Source: G965207045 sp965207045
Lineage (GTDB): Bacteria; Pseudomonadota; Alphaproteobacteria; Rickettsiales; Anaplasmataceae
Direction of reading: 5' to 3'
DNA: 64,000 nucleotides
Assembly: GCA_965207045.1 (NCBI GenBank)
Contig: OZ242261.1
Span: 1,178,001-1,242,000, forward strand
Shown: piece by piece, positions 1-8,593 of the stretch
Numbering within the stretch: position 1 is the stretch's first letter
Layout: the number at the start of each line of letters is the position of its first letter
Made by a program: the position numbers and the translations under genes
Notes under the pieces: generated by a model
The model's database searches: none
Seen by the model: only the letters and a program-made list of their open reading frames with translations
Told to the model about the DNA's origin: nothing

Positions 1-431
1 ACTTTTTTGCTATTGCTGATTAAATTGACTGCTTCTAAAACAGATAAATTTCTTTTTTCGTTTATTGAAATGATGACATCACCTGCAGTGATTCCTGCTT
101 TTGCAGATGGTGAACTTTCTAAAACAGATTTGACAAAAATATTACCGTTTTTCTCTTTTGATATTTCAAGACCTGCACCTTTATAATTTCCTTTAGTGTT
201 TGCCCGTCTTTTACCAAATTCTTCTTCAGTAAAGTATTGTGAATTATTATCGAGAATGTTCATGATTCCAGAAACAGAAGCTGATAATATTGCTTGTGAA
301 TCTATTGTATATGGGTATTCATCTTGCACTTTTGTGATAACTTTTCTCAACATATTTGTTATATCTTGTACTTCACTACATAAACCAAATATAGGAAAAA
401 TCAATAAAATCACAATTTTAGCAAGCATCAT
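1..431 (-). CDS. ctpA: Carboxyl-terminal processing protease CtpA (S41 family), N-terminal part
   Basis: The gene runs off the left edge of the window, so only about 143 N-terminal residues are visible. The translation starts with a hydrophobic export signal (MMLAKIVILLIFPIFGLCSE) and continues into an N-terminal helical region (near residues 25-75, DNNSQYFTEEEF). It then enters a PDZ domain containing GAGLEISKEKNG and SSPSAKAGITAGDVI. These are hallmarks of tail-specific S41 proteases, which act in the periplasm on the C-termini of exported proteins. The Ser/Lys catalytic domain lies outside the window. The first of two consecutive ATG codons was taken as the start. Confidence 0.9.
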   Translation of the reverse strand, partial: MMLAKIVILLIFPIFGLCSEVQDITNMLRKVITKVQDEYPYTIDSQAILSASVSGIMNILDNNSQYFTEEEFGKRRANTKGNYKGAGLEISKEKNGNIFVKSVLESSPSAKAGITAGDVIISINEKRNLSVLEAVNLISNSKK

Positions 432-505
432 AAAGCCACTTCTGTCTTGATATTCTTAACATATTGTGTTAAATGGCGTCTAGGGTTTTAGTGTAATTAT
501 GTATC

Positions 506-1066
506 ATGACTTTTTTAGCGCCAAAAGCAGTTGCAGTGTGGATGGTTGATAACACATCACTTACGTTTGAGCAAATAGCTTGTGCATGTTCTCTTAATAC
601 ATTAGAAGTGCAAGCAATAGCTGATGGTGATATTGCTGCTGGAATAGTTGGTTGTAACCCTATTGCTACAGGAGAGGTAAGTAAGGAACAGATTCATGAG
701 TGTGAGGCTGATTCTAGTTTAAGATTGAGAGTGTTAAGTGTAGGTAAGCGAAGGCATAAAAAGAAATCTTATATACCAATTGCAAGGAGAAAAGCAAAGC
801 CAGATGCTATACTTTGGCTACTGAAAAATTGTCCTGGCTTGAGCTATAAGCAAATTATTAGGCTTATTGGAACAACAGCAGCAACAATAGAATCTATAGC
901 CAAAGGTCTGCATAGGAGCATGTCTAGCATAAATCCTAGGGATCCAGTGCTCCTTAGGTTATGCTCAAAAGAGGAGCTGGATGATGAAATATTAAATGCA
1001 AAGATTACTAATGATAAAGATAGTAAGTATGAGAAGGCTAGGCAAGAGTTACAAAAAAACAAATAA
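506..1066 (+). CDS. trcR: TrcR/DUF1013 family cell-cycle transcriptional regulator
   Basis: The 186-residue protein opens with PKAVAVWMVDNTSLTFEQIA followed by LEVQAIADGD and then NPIATGEVSKEQIHECEAD. This is the conserved N-terminal block of the alphaproteobacterial DUF1013 family, one member of which (TrcR) is described as a cell-cycle transcriptional regulator. A basic segment (KRRHKKKSY) separates it from a second helix-turn-helix-like block (LSYKQIIRLIGTTAATIESIA) typical of the family. The C-terminus is lysine-rich. A soluble DNA-binding role is inferred from the family. The gene stands alone, about 120 bp ahead of dcd. Confidence 0.85.
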   Translation: MTFLAPKAVAVWMVDNTSLTFEQIACACSLNTLEVQAIADGDIAAGIVGCNPIATGEVSKEQIHECEADSSLRLRVLSVGKRRHKKKSYIPIARRKAKPDAILWLLKNCPGLSYKQIIRLIGTTAATIESIAKGLHRSMSSINPRDPVLLRLCSKEELDDEILNAKITNDKDSKYEKARQELQKNK

Positions 1067-1187
1067 TAGTAATAGTATTTATGTAAAATGTGTTGTTATT
1101 GTAGTATTTGAGTCTCTGTCCATCATAAACGATTGCAGAAAAAATGACCATATAGTAAAATCGTGAAGATTTTTAAAAATAATTGAT

Positions 1188-1748
1188 ATGTCAGTTATGC
1201 CAGATGTATGGATAAAAAGACAAGCTATAGAGAATGGGATGATTGATAATTTTGTTGAGAAGAAAGAATGTGTTGGGGTGCTCTCGTATGGTTTATCATC
1301 ATATGGATATGATGCCAGAGTAGGAACATCATTTAGGGTATTTACGAATGTCAATTATGTTGTTGTTGATCCTAAAAATTTTGATCAAAATAGTTTTGTG
1401 GAAAGTAGTGGCGAGTACTGTATTATTCCTCCTAATGGTTTCATGTTAGCTAATACTATCGAATATTTTCGTATACCGCGTGATATTTTGGTGATATGTA
1501 TAGGTAAATCCACTTATGCTAGGTGTGGGGTAGTAGTAAACGTCACACCTCTTGAGCCAGGATGGGAAGGTCAGGTTACTTTAGAATTTTCCAATACAAC
1601 ACCTTTACCTGTGAAGATATATGCTAATGAAGGAGCGTGTCAATTTATATTTTTAAAGTCAGAAACAGCATGTAAAACTTCTTACTCTGAAGCAAATGGA
1701 AAATATATGAAACAAATTGGTGTAACTTTACCAAAGGTGTGTGTCTAA
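1188..1748 (+). CDS. dcd: dCTP deaminase
   Basis: The 186-residue protein deaminates dCTP to dUTP, feeding dTMP synthesis. It carries the family signature blocks SYGLSSYGYDAR near residues 28-39, GKSTYARCGVVVNVTPLEPG and GWEGQVTLEFSNTTPLP. The glutamate in the last block (LEFSN) corresponds to the catalytic Glu, and the Ser-Arg of the STYAR loop binds substrate. The length is that of the alphaproteobacterial enzyme. Its last codons overlap the GTG start of murA by 8 bp, so the two genes are likely co-transcribed. Confidence 0.95.
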   Translation: MSVMPDVWIKRQAIENGMIDNFVEKKECVGVLSYGLSSYGYDARVGTSFRVFTNVNYVVVDPKNFDQNSFVESSGEYCIIPPNGFMLANTIEYFRIPRDILVICIGKSTYARCGVVVNVTPLEPGWEGQVTLEFSNTTPLPVKIYANEGACQFIFLKSETACKTSYSEANGKYMKQIGVTLPKVCV

Positions 1749-3006
1749 GATTGTAATAAAAGGTGGCAGACCTTTAATTGGAAATATTAGAATATCAGGT
1801 TCGAAAAATGCTGCTTTGCCTATTATGGCTGCATCTTTATTGATAGATGGTCCAATAGTGCTAAATAATGTGCCTAATTTAAAAGATACGCAAACAATGT
1901 CACTCTTATTGCGAAACTTAGGTGTTAAAATAAAAACAGTTAAAAATTCTGTGTATATAGATACTTCTATGGTCAATAATCAAAATGCATGTGCAAGTAT
2001 CACAAGAAAAATGAGGGCATCATTTTTAATTTTGGGACCATTACTAAGTCGCTTTGGAAAAGCAAAAATCGGATTACCTGGAGGTTGCTCACTTGGTTAC
2101 AGGCCAATTGATTATCATATTGATGCTTTAGTAAAGATGGGTGCTTTCGTTCAGAGTGATGGCAGATATATCAGTGCAAGAACGAAAAAAAGGCTTAAGG
2201 GTTGTATTATAGACCTGCCAATGCCAAGTGTTGGAGCTACTGAGAATATATTGATGGCAGCAGTTTTGGCAGAAGGAACAACTACTATAAATAACGTGGC
2301 TATAGAACCTGAAGTTACTGATTTAGCTAATTTTTTGCTTTCGATTGGGGCTGATATAACTGGAATAGGAACAAGGAAATTGATAATAAATGGAGTTAAA
2401 TATTTATGTGCTAACAAAGATTACAATGTAATTCCAGATAGAATAGAAGCTGCAACATATTGTATAGCTGCTTATATCACTGGTGGTGAAGTTACGTTGA
2501 GGAATGTTAATTTCTCTCACATTTTTTCATTTCTTGAGGTTTTAAAAAAAATTGGAGCAGAGGTACAGCATTTATCACCGCATTCAATAAAAATATTAAG
2601 CTTAAAACATGAGATTAAACCAATTGACATAATTACAGGTGTTTATCCGGAAATACCAACAGATGTACAATCATTACTCACGCCAATACTTGCTTTGGCA
2701 AAGGGGAAGTCAAGTATAATAGAAACAATTTTCAATAATCGTTTTGGGCATGTTAATGAGCTCAACTTAATGGGATCTAATATATTTGTGAAGAGTAACA
2801 AAGCATATATTTCAGGTGTAAATAATTTAAGTGGTAACACTGTTACAGCAACCGATTTGCGTGCTGGGGCAGCTTTAGCAATAGCTGCTCTATCTGCACA
2901 AGGTACAACAATTATACAAAAAGCTCACCATATAGATAGAGGTTATGAGAATTTTGAAGCAAAATTGCAGGCTTGTAAAGCGGATATAGAAAAGGTAGTA
3001 GATTAA
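1741..3006 (+). CDS. murA: UDP-N-acetylglucosamine 1-carboxyvinyltransferase (MurA)
   Basis: The 421-residue cytoplasmic enzyme carries out the first committed step of peptidoglycan/lipid II synthesis, transferring enolpyruvate from PEP to UDP-GlcNAc. The N-terminus has the GSKNAALPIMAA substrate block. The catalytic cysteine is in LPGGCSLGYRPIDYH. PTDVQSLL supplies the catalytic Asp, and DRGYENFEAKL is the C-terminal arginine motif. The start is GTG, overlapping dcd by 8 bp. The gene is convergent with nusB, with a 4-bp overlap at the 3' ends. Confidence 0.96.
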   Translation: MSKIVIKGGRPLIGNIRISGSKNAALPIMAASLLIDGPIVLNNVPNLKDTQTMSLLLRNLGVKIKTVKNSVYIDTSMVNNQNACASITRKMRASFLILGPLLSRFGKAKIGLPGGCSLGYRPIDYHIDALVKMGAFVQSDGRYISARTKKRLKGCIIDLPMPSVGATENILMAAVLAEGTTTINNVAIEPEVTDLANFLLSIGADITGIGTRKLIINGVKYLCANKDYNVIPDRIEAATYCIAAYITGGEVTLRNVNFSHIFSFLEVLKKIGAEVQHLSPHSIKILSLKHEIKPIDIITGVYPEIPTDVQSLLTPILALAKGKSSIIETIFNNRFGHVNELNLMGSNIFVKSNKAYISGVNNLSGNTVTATDLRAGAALAIAALSAQGTTIIQKAHHIDRGYENFEAKLQACKADIEKVVD

Positions 3007-3449
3007 CTACTTTTTTCTTCTTTGATTTTTCTGCTGATACCTGAGCCAATACGGTCTAGAATAGCATTGACAAAGTCAACCTCTTTTATATCAGCAAAAT
3101 AAGAAGTAATATTTGTATATTCACTAACTATCACTTGTCTGTCTGTATTAGGAAAATAAACAAATTCGCAGACTGCAACGCGAATTATTAACAAAACAAC
3201 GATGTCAATTCTATTCAAATTCCAACCTTTACTAATATGACGAGTAATGACATTATCAAAATTACTGTTTTTCATTGCATCAGTAAGAGTTTCAAATAAA
3301 ACATTATCACATCTGTCATAGTCTTCACCAGAAACATCTTTTTTTAACGCATCTTGTATGCTGATTTGCTCTTTTAGTAATTCGTATGAGTACATACTTT
3401 GTATAACCATTATTCTAGTAACCGTCCGCTTGGGTAAACTAGAAATCAT
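3003..3449 (-). CDS. nusB: Transcription antitermination factor NusB
   Basis: The 148-residue protein matches NusB, an all-helical RNA-binding factor that joins NusE/S10 on boxA RNA during rRNA antitermination. The N-terminus has RTVTRIMVIQSMYSYEL (family RxxAxQxLYxxE). The C-terminal half has WNLNRIDIVVLLIIRVAVCE and VIVSEYTNITSYFADIKEVDFVNAILD, equivalent to the usual IdrAILRiAiyEl and vainEyvelakkf...fvNavLd blocks. The start overlaps the end of ribH by 11 bp. The ribH-nusB order is widespread and supports the call. Confidence 0.93.
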   Translation of the reverse strand: MISSLPKRTVTRIMVIQSMYSYELLKEQISIQDALKKDVSGEDYDRCDNVLFETLTDAMKNSNFDNVITRHISKGWNLNRIDIVVLLIIRVAVCEFVYFPNTDRQVIVSEYTNITSYFADIKEVDFVNAILDRIGSGISRKIKEEKSS

Positions 3450-3870
3450 TTTTTAAGTTTTGGTATAAATTCATCATGTGTACAGCAGCAGCAGCAGCTT
3501 TCTTGCCAGAATTATTGTGAGGATCACTTGATCTTACTACAGCTTGCTCATAGTTGTTGGTTGTTACTATACCCATCCCTGAAGCTAATTCATGTTTTAT
3601 TATAAGATTAGTAACAGCGCAGAAAACCTCTTGAGTTACATGTTCATAATGTGCAGTCTCACCACGTATGACACAACCTACTATAACATACAGATCGAAT
3701 AAGTTTCGCTTTGCTAAAAAAGACAGAATTGCTGGTATTTCAAACACACCTGGGACATCGAATATATCATAATTGCAACTATGATTGCTTAGGTAATCAG
3801 CAGAAAATTTTTTCAATCTGTCGCTAATTTTAACGTAGAAGTTGGCAGAGATAATTGCAGCTTTTTTCAT
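3439..3870 (-). CDS. ribH: 6,7-dimethyl-8-ribityllumazine synthase (RibH)
   Basis: The 143-residue enzyme performs the penultimate step of riboflavin synthesis, condensing the aminouracil with 3,4-dihydroxybutanone phosphate. Visible family motifs are the substrate loop VPGVFEIP, the GCVIRGETAHYEHV block containing the catalytic His, and the phosphate-binding region GMGIVTTNNYEQA. NSGKKAAAAAVHMM is the usual C-terminal helix. It lies between yidC (1 bp apart) and nusB (11 bp overlap), forming a yidC-ribH-nusB transcription unit. Confidence 0.95.
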   Translation of the reverse strand: MKKAAIISANFYVKISDRLKKFSADYLSNHSCNYDIFDVPGVFEIPAILSFLAKRNLFDLYVIVGCVIRGETAHYEHVTQEVFCAVTNLIIKHELASGMGIVTTNNYEQAVVRSSDPHNNSGKKAAAAAVHMMNLYQNLKNDF

Positions 3871-3871
3871 C

Positions 3872-5536
3872 TTACTCCTTGAATTTTACTTTAGTAATAA
3901 TAAATTGTTGAGCTATAGAAAGAAAATTATTCCACACCCAGTAAAGAACCAGGCCACTGGGAAAGCTTGCAAAAAGAAAAGTAAATATGTATGGAATGAA
4001 TTTCATTGCATCAGCTTGAGCAGAATCGTACGATTGATATGATGCGCTTATTTTTTGTTGAAGAATCATTGTAGCACCTAGTAAAAGTGGTAAAACACCA
4101 ATATTTAATATTTGTGGTGGGTTCCAATTCAGTAGCCCAAATAGAGTGAAAATATTGGTTGGATCACGCGCAGATAAATCTTTTATCCATCCATAAAAAG
4201 AAGCATGACGCATCTCAATAGTAATTGACAGCACCTTATATAAGGCAAAGAACACTGGTATTTGTACAAGGGAGGGAAAAAGTCCTGCCATAGGAGTAAC
4301 ATTATTTTTTTTAAATAACGATAAAACTTCTTGATTCATCTTCAGTTTGTCATTAGCATATAACTTTTTTAACCTCTGTAATTCTGGCTTAAGTTTTCTC
4401 ATCTTTAACATGGAAACCGTTGCCTTAACTGATAGTGGTAATAGAAATATCCTTACTAAAACAGTCAAAAGCAATATAGCTAAACCGAAATTACCTAACC
4501 AAGAATTTATGTATTGTAGTAATAAAAATATTGGCTTTGTTATAAAATACAGAATGCCAAAATCAACTACTCTATCAAAAGATTTTATGTTTAATGATCT
4601 TGAGTAATCATCTAGTATATCAATATCTTTTGCTCCAACAAAGAGATAACTGAATGTACTTGCCGTGGTATGTGGCTCAATAAGTACTTCGTGTTGGGTG
4701 AAGTCTAGTTGATACTTATCGTTAACATATTTTAGATGTGACTTAATTGGTTTGTTGCTAAACGGGACAACAGATGCAAACCAATATTTATCAGCAAAAC
4801 CAAACCAACCTTTGTTGAAAGACTGAGATATCTTATACCTTTTTAATTTCTTATAAGAAAATTCTTCAAATTTATCATCAAATATGGCTACAGGACCCTC
4901 ATGAAAAATAAAGCTAGAATTTTTTTCAACTGGTTCAGAGCGATTTAATCTACCATATGGTATCAGTTTAACAATTTTGTCTGTGCTATTGATTACATAT
5001 TGCTCAACATGAAACATGTATTTATCATCAATTCTGACTTTAATTTTAAAAAGCAAACCTTCGCCATTGTCCCATTGCAGATTTACTTCCCCATTTACTG
5101 ATAACTTATTTTTATCGGCATTCCAGATAGTTTGTCCATTCGGGAGGCTTATATTTTCGTCGACAGAGACCCAACCAAATTCTGCAAAATAAGATTCATG
5201 ACTTTTAGCTGGAGAGAATAAAACAATTTCGTCTGAATTAGGATCAATTGCTTCCCGATAATCAATCAAAGTGATATCGTCAAAACGAGCACCATTGAGT
5301 GCTATAGAACCATGCAATTTCCCATTTGAGATTAGTAACCTTCTGCTTCCATCTGATAAAATATCTTTTCTATTTACTTTCTTGCTTACTTCTACAGGGT
5401 AATTGTTGCTATCTCCTGACATTAAACTTGTTACCCTGTTTTCAGTTGTAACGGGTGTATAAAAGAAAAATTGCCATACAATAACTGTCAAAGCAGATAG
5501 AAAGGCAGCAATTAGCAAGCTCTTGCTTTCGGACAT
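3872..5536 (-). CDS. yidC: Membrane protein insertase YidC
   Basis: The 554-residue inner-membrane insertase works alone or with Sec to place proteins in the membrane. The N-terminal transmembrane anchor is LLIAAFLSALTVIVWQFFFY. A large periplasmic P1 domain follows, about residues 60-325. The conserved five-helix core begins near IFLLLQYINSWLGNFGLAI. It includes the hydrophilic-groove arginine in LLTVLVRIFLLPL and the amphipathic coiled hairpin KMRKLKPELQRLKKLY. The P1 domain and N-terminal anchor are typical of Gram-negative YidC. The gene is followed 1 bp later by ribH. Confidence 0.96.
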   Translation of the reverse strand: MSESKSLLIAAFLSALTVIVWQFFFYTPVTTENRVTSLMSGDSNNYPVEVSKKVNRKDILSDGSRRLLISNGKLHGSIALNGARFDDITLIDYREAIDPNSDEIVLFSPAKSHESYFAEFGWVSVDENISLPNGQTIWNADKNKLSVNGEVNLQWDNGEGLLFKIKVRIDDKYMFHVEQYVINSTDKIVKLIPYGRLNRSEPVEKNSSFIFHEGPVAIFDDKFEEFSYKKLKRYKISQSFNKGWFGFADKYWFASVVPFSNKPIKSHLKYVNDKYQLDFTQHEVLIEPHTTASTFSYLFVGAKDIDILDDYSRSLNIKSFDRVVDFGILYFITKPIFLLLQYINSWLGNFGLAILLLTVLVRIFLLPLSVKATVSMLKMRKLKPELQRLKKLYANDKLKMNQEVLSLFKKNNVTPMAGLFPSLVQIPVFFALYKVLSITIEMRHASFYGWIKDLSARDPTNIFTLFGLLNWNPPQILNIGVLPLLLGATMILQQKISASYQSYDSAQADAMKFIPYIFTFLFASFPSGLVLYWVWNNFLSIAQQFIITKVKFKE

Positions 5537-5662
5537 TAAATTTTATACAAAACAAAGTTCTAGATAAGCTAATTATAGCTGCTTGTTAACCAATTTGCAA
5601 GTTTGACTTTTTATAAATATAGCCGAATAATAGTCGTTGGGTATGATATTTCTAATTAAGTG

Positions 5663-5833
5663 TTGGATAAAGAGTTGTTGAAAATTTTGGTTTGCCCGAT
5701 TACAAAATCACCTTTGGTGTATGATGAGAAGAATGAAGAGCTAATAAGTAAGGATGCAGGTTTGGCATTTCCAATTAGGAATGGTATACCGATAATGCTT
5801 GCTGAGGAAGCCAGAGAGATAAGTGATGGGTAA
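5663..5833 (+). CDS. Trm112/UPF0434-family small zinc-binding-like protein
   Basis: A 56-residue ORF reads LLKILVCPITKSPLVYDEKN followed by LISKDAGLAFPIRNGIPIML. This is the UPF0434/Trm112 family pattern (LACPxxxxPL ... AYPIRdGIPvml). Only the first cysteine of the usual metal-binding set is obvious (VCP). No ATG is in frame, so a TTG start at 5663 is proposed from the family N-terminus. Homologues are small cytoplasmic proteins; in Trm112 itself the role is to stabilise methyltransferases, but the bacterial role is poorly known. The gene ends 14 bp before the CNNM/CBS gene. Confidence 0.75.
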   Translation: MDKELLKILVCPITKSPLVYDEKNEELISKDAGLAFPIRNGIPIMLAEEAREISDG

Positions 5834-5847
5834 TTAAATAGGTTTTG

Positions 5848-7101
5848 ATGTACTTTTTTCTTGTTTGTCTATTAATTTTGTTATTAGTTGTTATCTCCTA
5901 TTTTTTCTCAGGTGCTGAGACAAGTATTATTTCTGTTAATAGTGCACGTATGCACGAACTTGAGAATAAAGGTGATATAAGGGCACGTAAAGTTAATATA
6001 CTGAGTAAGAGTAAGGACAAGGTGTTGGGGGTAATATTGCTTTGTAATACCTTAGTCAATATAACATCTTCAGCACTTGCAACAGCTTTAGCGGTTGAAT
6101 ATTTTCATAGTGATGGAATAGGAATCGCGCTCTCTTCGACAGCTATGACTATTATTATATTGCTTTTTGCAGAAGTTTTACCAAAAACTTATGCTATATA
6201 TAACCCAACAAAAATAGCACTATTTTCAGCACCTATATTAAGAGTAGTCTGGATAATTTTATATCCTATAACTAATTTCATTCAAATTACAGTTAATTAC
6301 ATAATGAAAATTTTATCACTAAATACAGATAGAGAAACAATATCTGCTGCTGAAGCAATTAGGGACCTGATATCATTACACAGGCATGATAACACTATGC
6401 TCAAGCAAGATATTGATATTTTAAATAGTGTTCTTGATCTTGCTGAAACTGAGATATCTGAAATCATGACTCACAGGAAGGAAATTACAGCAGTCGATAT
6501 GTCTTTAGATAATAACTCAATTATGCAACAAGTACTTGATTCAAAATATACAAACATACCTCTTTGGAAAAACAGTATTGATAATATAGAAGGCGTAATT
6601 AATGTACATGATCTAATTGTTGCACTTAGAAAAGAGTCTTCTTATAATAAAATTAACTTAGAGGAAATAATACAAAAACCGATCTTTACTCCAGACACAA
6701 CTCCTCTTAGCACCCAGCTTTATAATTTCCGTGTGAATGAGAATAATTTTGCAGTAGTGGTTGACGAGTACGGTTCTCTGCAAGGTATAGTGACACTTTC
6801 TGACATTTTAGAAGAAATAGTGGGAGATATTCATTATGATGATAAAAATGACGTGGTAAAGTTATCAGAAAATAGATATAGTATAGCGGGAAAGGTTTCT
6901 GTGCGTGATATAAATCGTAAGATGCAGTGGGATTTACCTGAAGATGATGCTTCAACCTTAGCAGGGATAATAATACATGCTGTAGAACGTATTCCAGAAA
7001 AAGGAGAAATTTTTGAGCTGTTTAATTTAAACTTTAAGATCTTACAGAAAGAAGAAAAATTCATTACTAGAATTGAGGTGATTGAGAAAAGAGGTAACTA
7101 A
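5848..7101 (+). CDS. CNNM/HlyC-CorC family membrane protein with CBS domains
   Basis: About 417 residues. The N-terminal DUF21/CNNM membrane domain has a first helix YFFLVCLLILLLVVISYFFS and the signature SGAETSIISVN. Further hydrophobic segments follow up to about residue 150. The CBS pair follows (EISEIMTHRKEITAVDM ... NNFAVVVDEYGSLQGIVTLSDILEEIVGDI). A CorC/HlyC C-terminal domain ends the protein (YSIAGKVSVRDINRKM). Family members are linked to Mg2+/Co2+ efflux or homeostasis; the substrate here is unknown. The ATG at 5848 was preferred over a TTG directly before it. Confidence 0.9.
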   Translation: MYFFLVCLLILLLVVISYFFSGAETSIISVNSARMHELENKGDIRARKVNILSKSKDKVLGVILLCNTLVNITSSALATALAVEYFHSDGIGIALSSTAMTIIILLFAEVLPKTYAIYNPTKIALFSAPILRVVWIILYPITNFIQITVNYIMKILSLNTDRETISAAEAIRDLISLHRHDNTMLKQDIDILNSVLDLAETEISEIMTHRKEITAVDMSLDNNSIMQQVLDSKYTNIPLWKNSIDNIEGVINVHDLIVALRKESSYNKINLEEIIQKPIFTPDTTPLSTQLYNFRVNENNFAVVVDEYGSLQGIVTLSDILEEIVGDIHYDDKNDVVKLSENRYSIAGKVSVRDINRKMQWDLPEDDASTLAGIIIHAVERIPEKGEIFELFNLNFKILQKEEKFITRIEVIEKRGN

Positions 7102-7184
7102 ATTTACATCACACATTTTGTTGGCATAGGTTTACTCTTGTAATAACATATTGTGCAGATTATTACTTTAAGAAAGGAAAGCGT

Positions 7185-7841
7185 ATGAGCTATAAAATTT
7201 TTTGTCCGATTCATAAAGAAGGCTATTTACCTGTAGGTATACTTCTTGTTGCAGCTTGCGTATCTTTCGCAGTTTCATTTTTCTTTGGGGTTTTGGTTCT
7301 TCTTGCAACAGCTAGCTGTGCATTTTTTTTCCGAGACCCGAATAGAGTATCACCATTAAAAAAAAGCTTAATCTTAAGCCCAGCTGATGGTTTAATATAC
7401 AAAATTGATAAGTACGAAGACTGCACACGAATTAGTATATTTCTTAGTGTTATGAACGTTCATGTTAATAGGGTGCCAGTTTCAGGAACAGTAAAACAAC
7501 TAAAATATAATCCTGGAAAATTTACCCGTGCTAGTTCACATAAGGATTCTGAAGAAAATGAGAATCAAGAAATAATTGTAGAATCTGAAGATGGTGTAGA
7601 AATAAGGTTTTCACAAATTGCAGGATTCATTGCACGCAGAATAATTTGTAATCTGAAAGAAGGGGAAGAAGTTATTGCAGGGAAGCGGTTTGGTATAATA
7701 AAATTTGGCAGCAGAATGGACGTAATGATTCCACAAGGGATTAATGTTCTAGTGACAGAAGGTCAGACTATGGTAGGAGGTGAGACAATTTTAGCTGATC
7801 TATCAAATCAATACCCAGTGTGTGATTACCAAAGTGAATGA
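7185..7841 (+). CDS. psd: Phosphatidylserine decarboxylase proenzyme
   Basis: The 218-residue protein is a short (PSD-B-like, alphaproteobacterial) phosphatidylserine decarboxylase that makes phosphatidylethanolamine at the inner membrane. A membrane segment lies at residues 15-48. LSPADGLIYKI, MNVHVNRVPVSG and GRxxVFxP-equivalent blocks are visible. The self-cleavage site forming the pyruvoyl group is Gly-Ser in KFGSRMDVMIPQG. A good ribosome-binding sequence (AGGAAAG) precedes the ATG. It overlaps pssA by 4 bp, so the two steps of PE synthesis are coupled. Confidence 0.95.
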   Translation: MSYKIFCPIHKEGYLPVGILLVAACVSFAVSFFFGVLVLLATASCAFFFRDPNRVSPLKKSLILSPADGLIYKIDKYEDCTRISIFLSVMNVHVNRVPVSGTVKQLKYNPGKFTRASSHKDSEENENQEIIVESEDGVEIRFSQIAGFIARRIICNLKEGEEVIAGKRFGIIKFGSRMDVMIPQGINVLVTEGQTMVGGETILADLSNQYPVCDYQSE

Positions 7842-8593
7842 CGAAAAAAAAACTGTTGCCGTTAAGCAAGCTTTTTCCTAACATAATTACTTTGATGGGT
7901 CTTTGCTTCGGTTTGACTTCGATAAAGTACACTTTCATAGAAAAATGGGAATTGGCAGTTACTTTTATTGTTATAGCAGCAATAATTGATGGTATGGATG
8001 GGAGAATAGCACGATTATTGAATGCAACAAGTGAATTTGGAGCTCAATTGGATTCATTGGCTGATTTTCTCAATTTTGGTGTGGCGCCTGCATTCTTATT
8101 ATATTTCTGGGCGTTACAAGAGATAAAAGTTTATGGGTGGATGTTAGTCATGCTTTTAGTTATATGCATGTCCATACGTCTTGCCCGATTTAATACTACA
8201 ATGCATGAGGAAGTAGACAATGAAGATGAGAAATTTTTTCATGGTATACCTGCCCCGATGGGGGCCTTACTTGCTCTTACACCACTTATATTATCTTTTA
8301 ATGATAATATTTTTCTGCATTACAGACATTTGATAATGGATCATATATTCATTTTTCTTCTTATTGTTACCATACTTGTTGTTAGTCGTGTACCTACCTT
8401 TTCTCCAAAAAGCATTAGTATTCCAAATGATTGTACCTCACTTTTTATGCTTCTTTTTGGAATCTTAATGGTATTTATAACAACAAAGACTTGGGTGACA
8501 TTAGCAATGATAAATTTTATTTATGTTCTATCTATTCCTGTTACCATAATAATTAGTATATTGATGCGTTATAAACTGCTCTTCATAAAATGA
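7838..8593 (+). CDS. pssA: CDP-diacylglycerol--serine O-phosphatidyltransferase
   Basis: The 251-residue integral membrane enzyme condenses CDP-diacylglycerol with serine to give phosphatidylserine, the substrate of the upstream psd product. It carries the CDP-alcohol phosphotransferase motif DGMDGRIARL followed by GAQLDSLADF, with the invariant Asp, Gly and Arg residues. Multiple hydrophobic helices are present, and the FFHGIPAPMGALLAL block is typical of bacterial PssA type II. ATGA overlaps join it to psd upstream and pabB downstream. Confidence 0.95.
   Translation: MTKKKLLPLSKLFPNIITLMGLCFGLTSIKYTFIEKWELAVTFIVIAAIIDGMDGRIARLLNATSEFGAQLDSLADFLNFGVAPAFLLYFWALQEIKVYGWMLVMLLVICMSIRLARFNTTMHEEVDNEDEKFFHGIPAPMGALLALTPLILSFNDNIFLHYRHLIMDHIFIFLLIVTILVVSRVPTFSPKSISIPNDCTSLFMLLFGILMVFITTKTWVTLAMINFIYVLSIPVTIIISILMRYKLLFIK

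Noticed and set aside
196..450. Plus-strand open frame of 84 codons
   Set aside because: It is antisense to the N-terminal part of ctpA, which has clear PDZ motifs on the minus strand.
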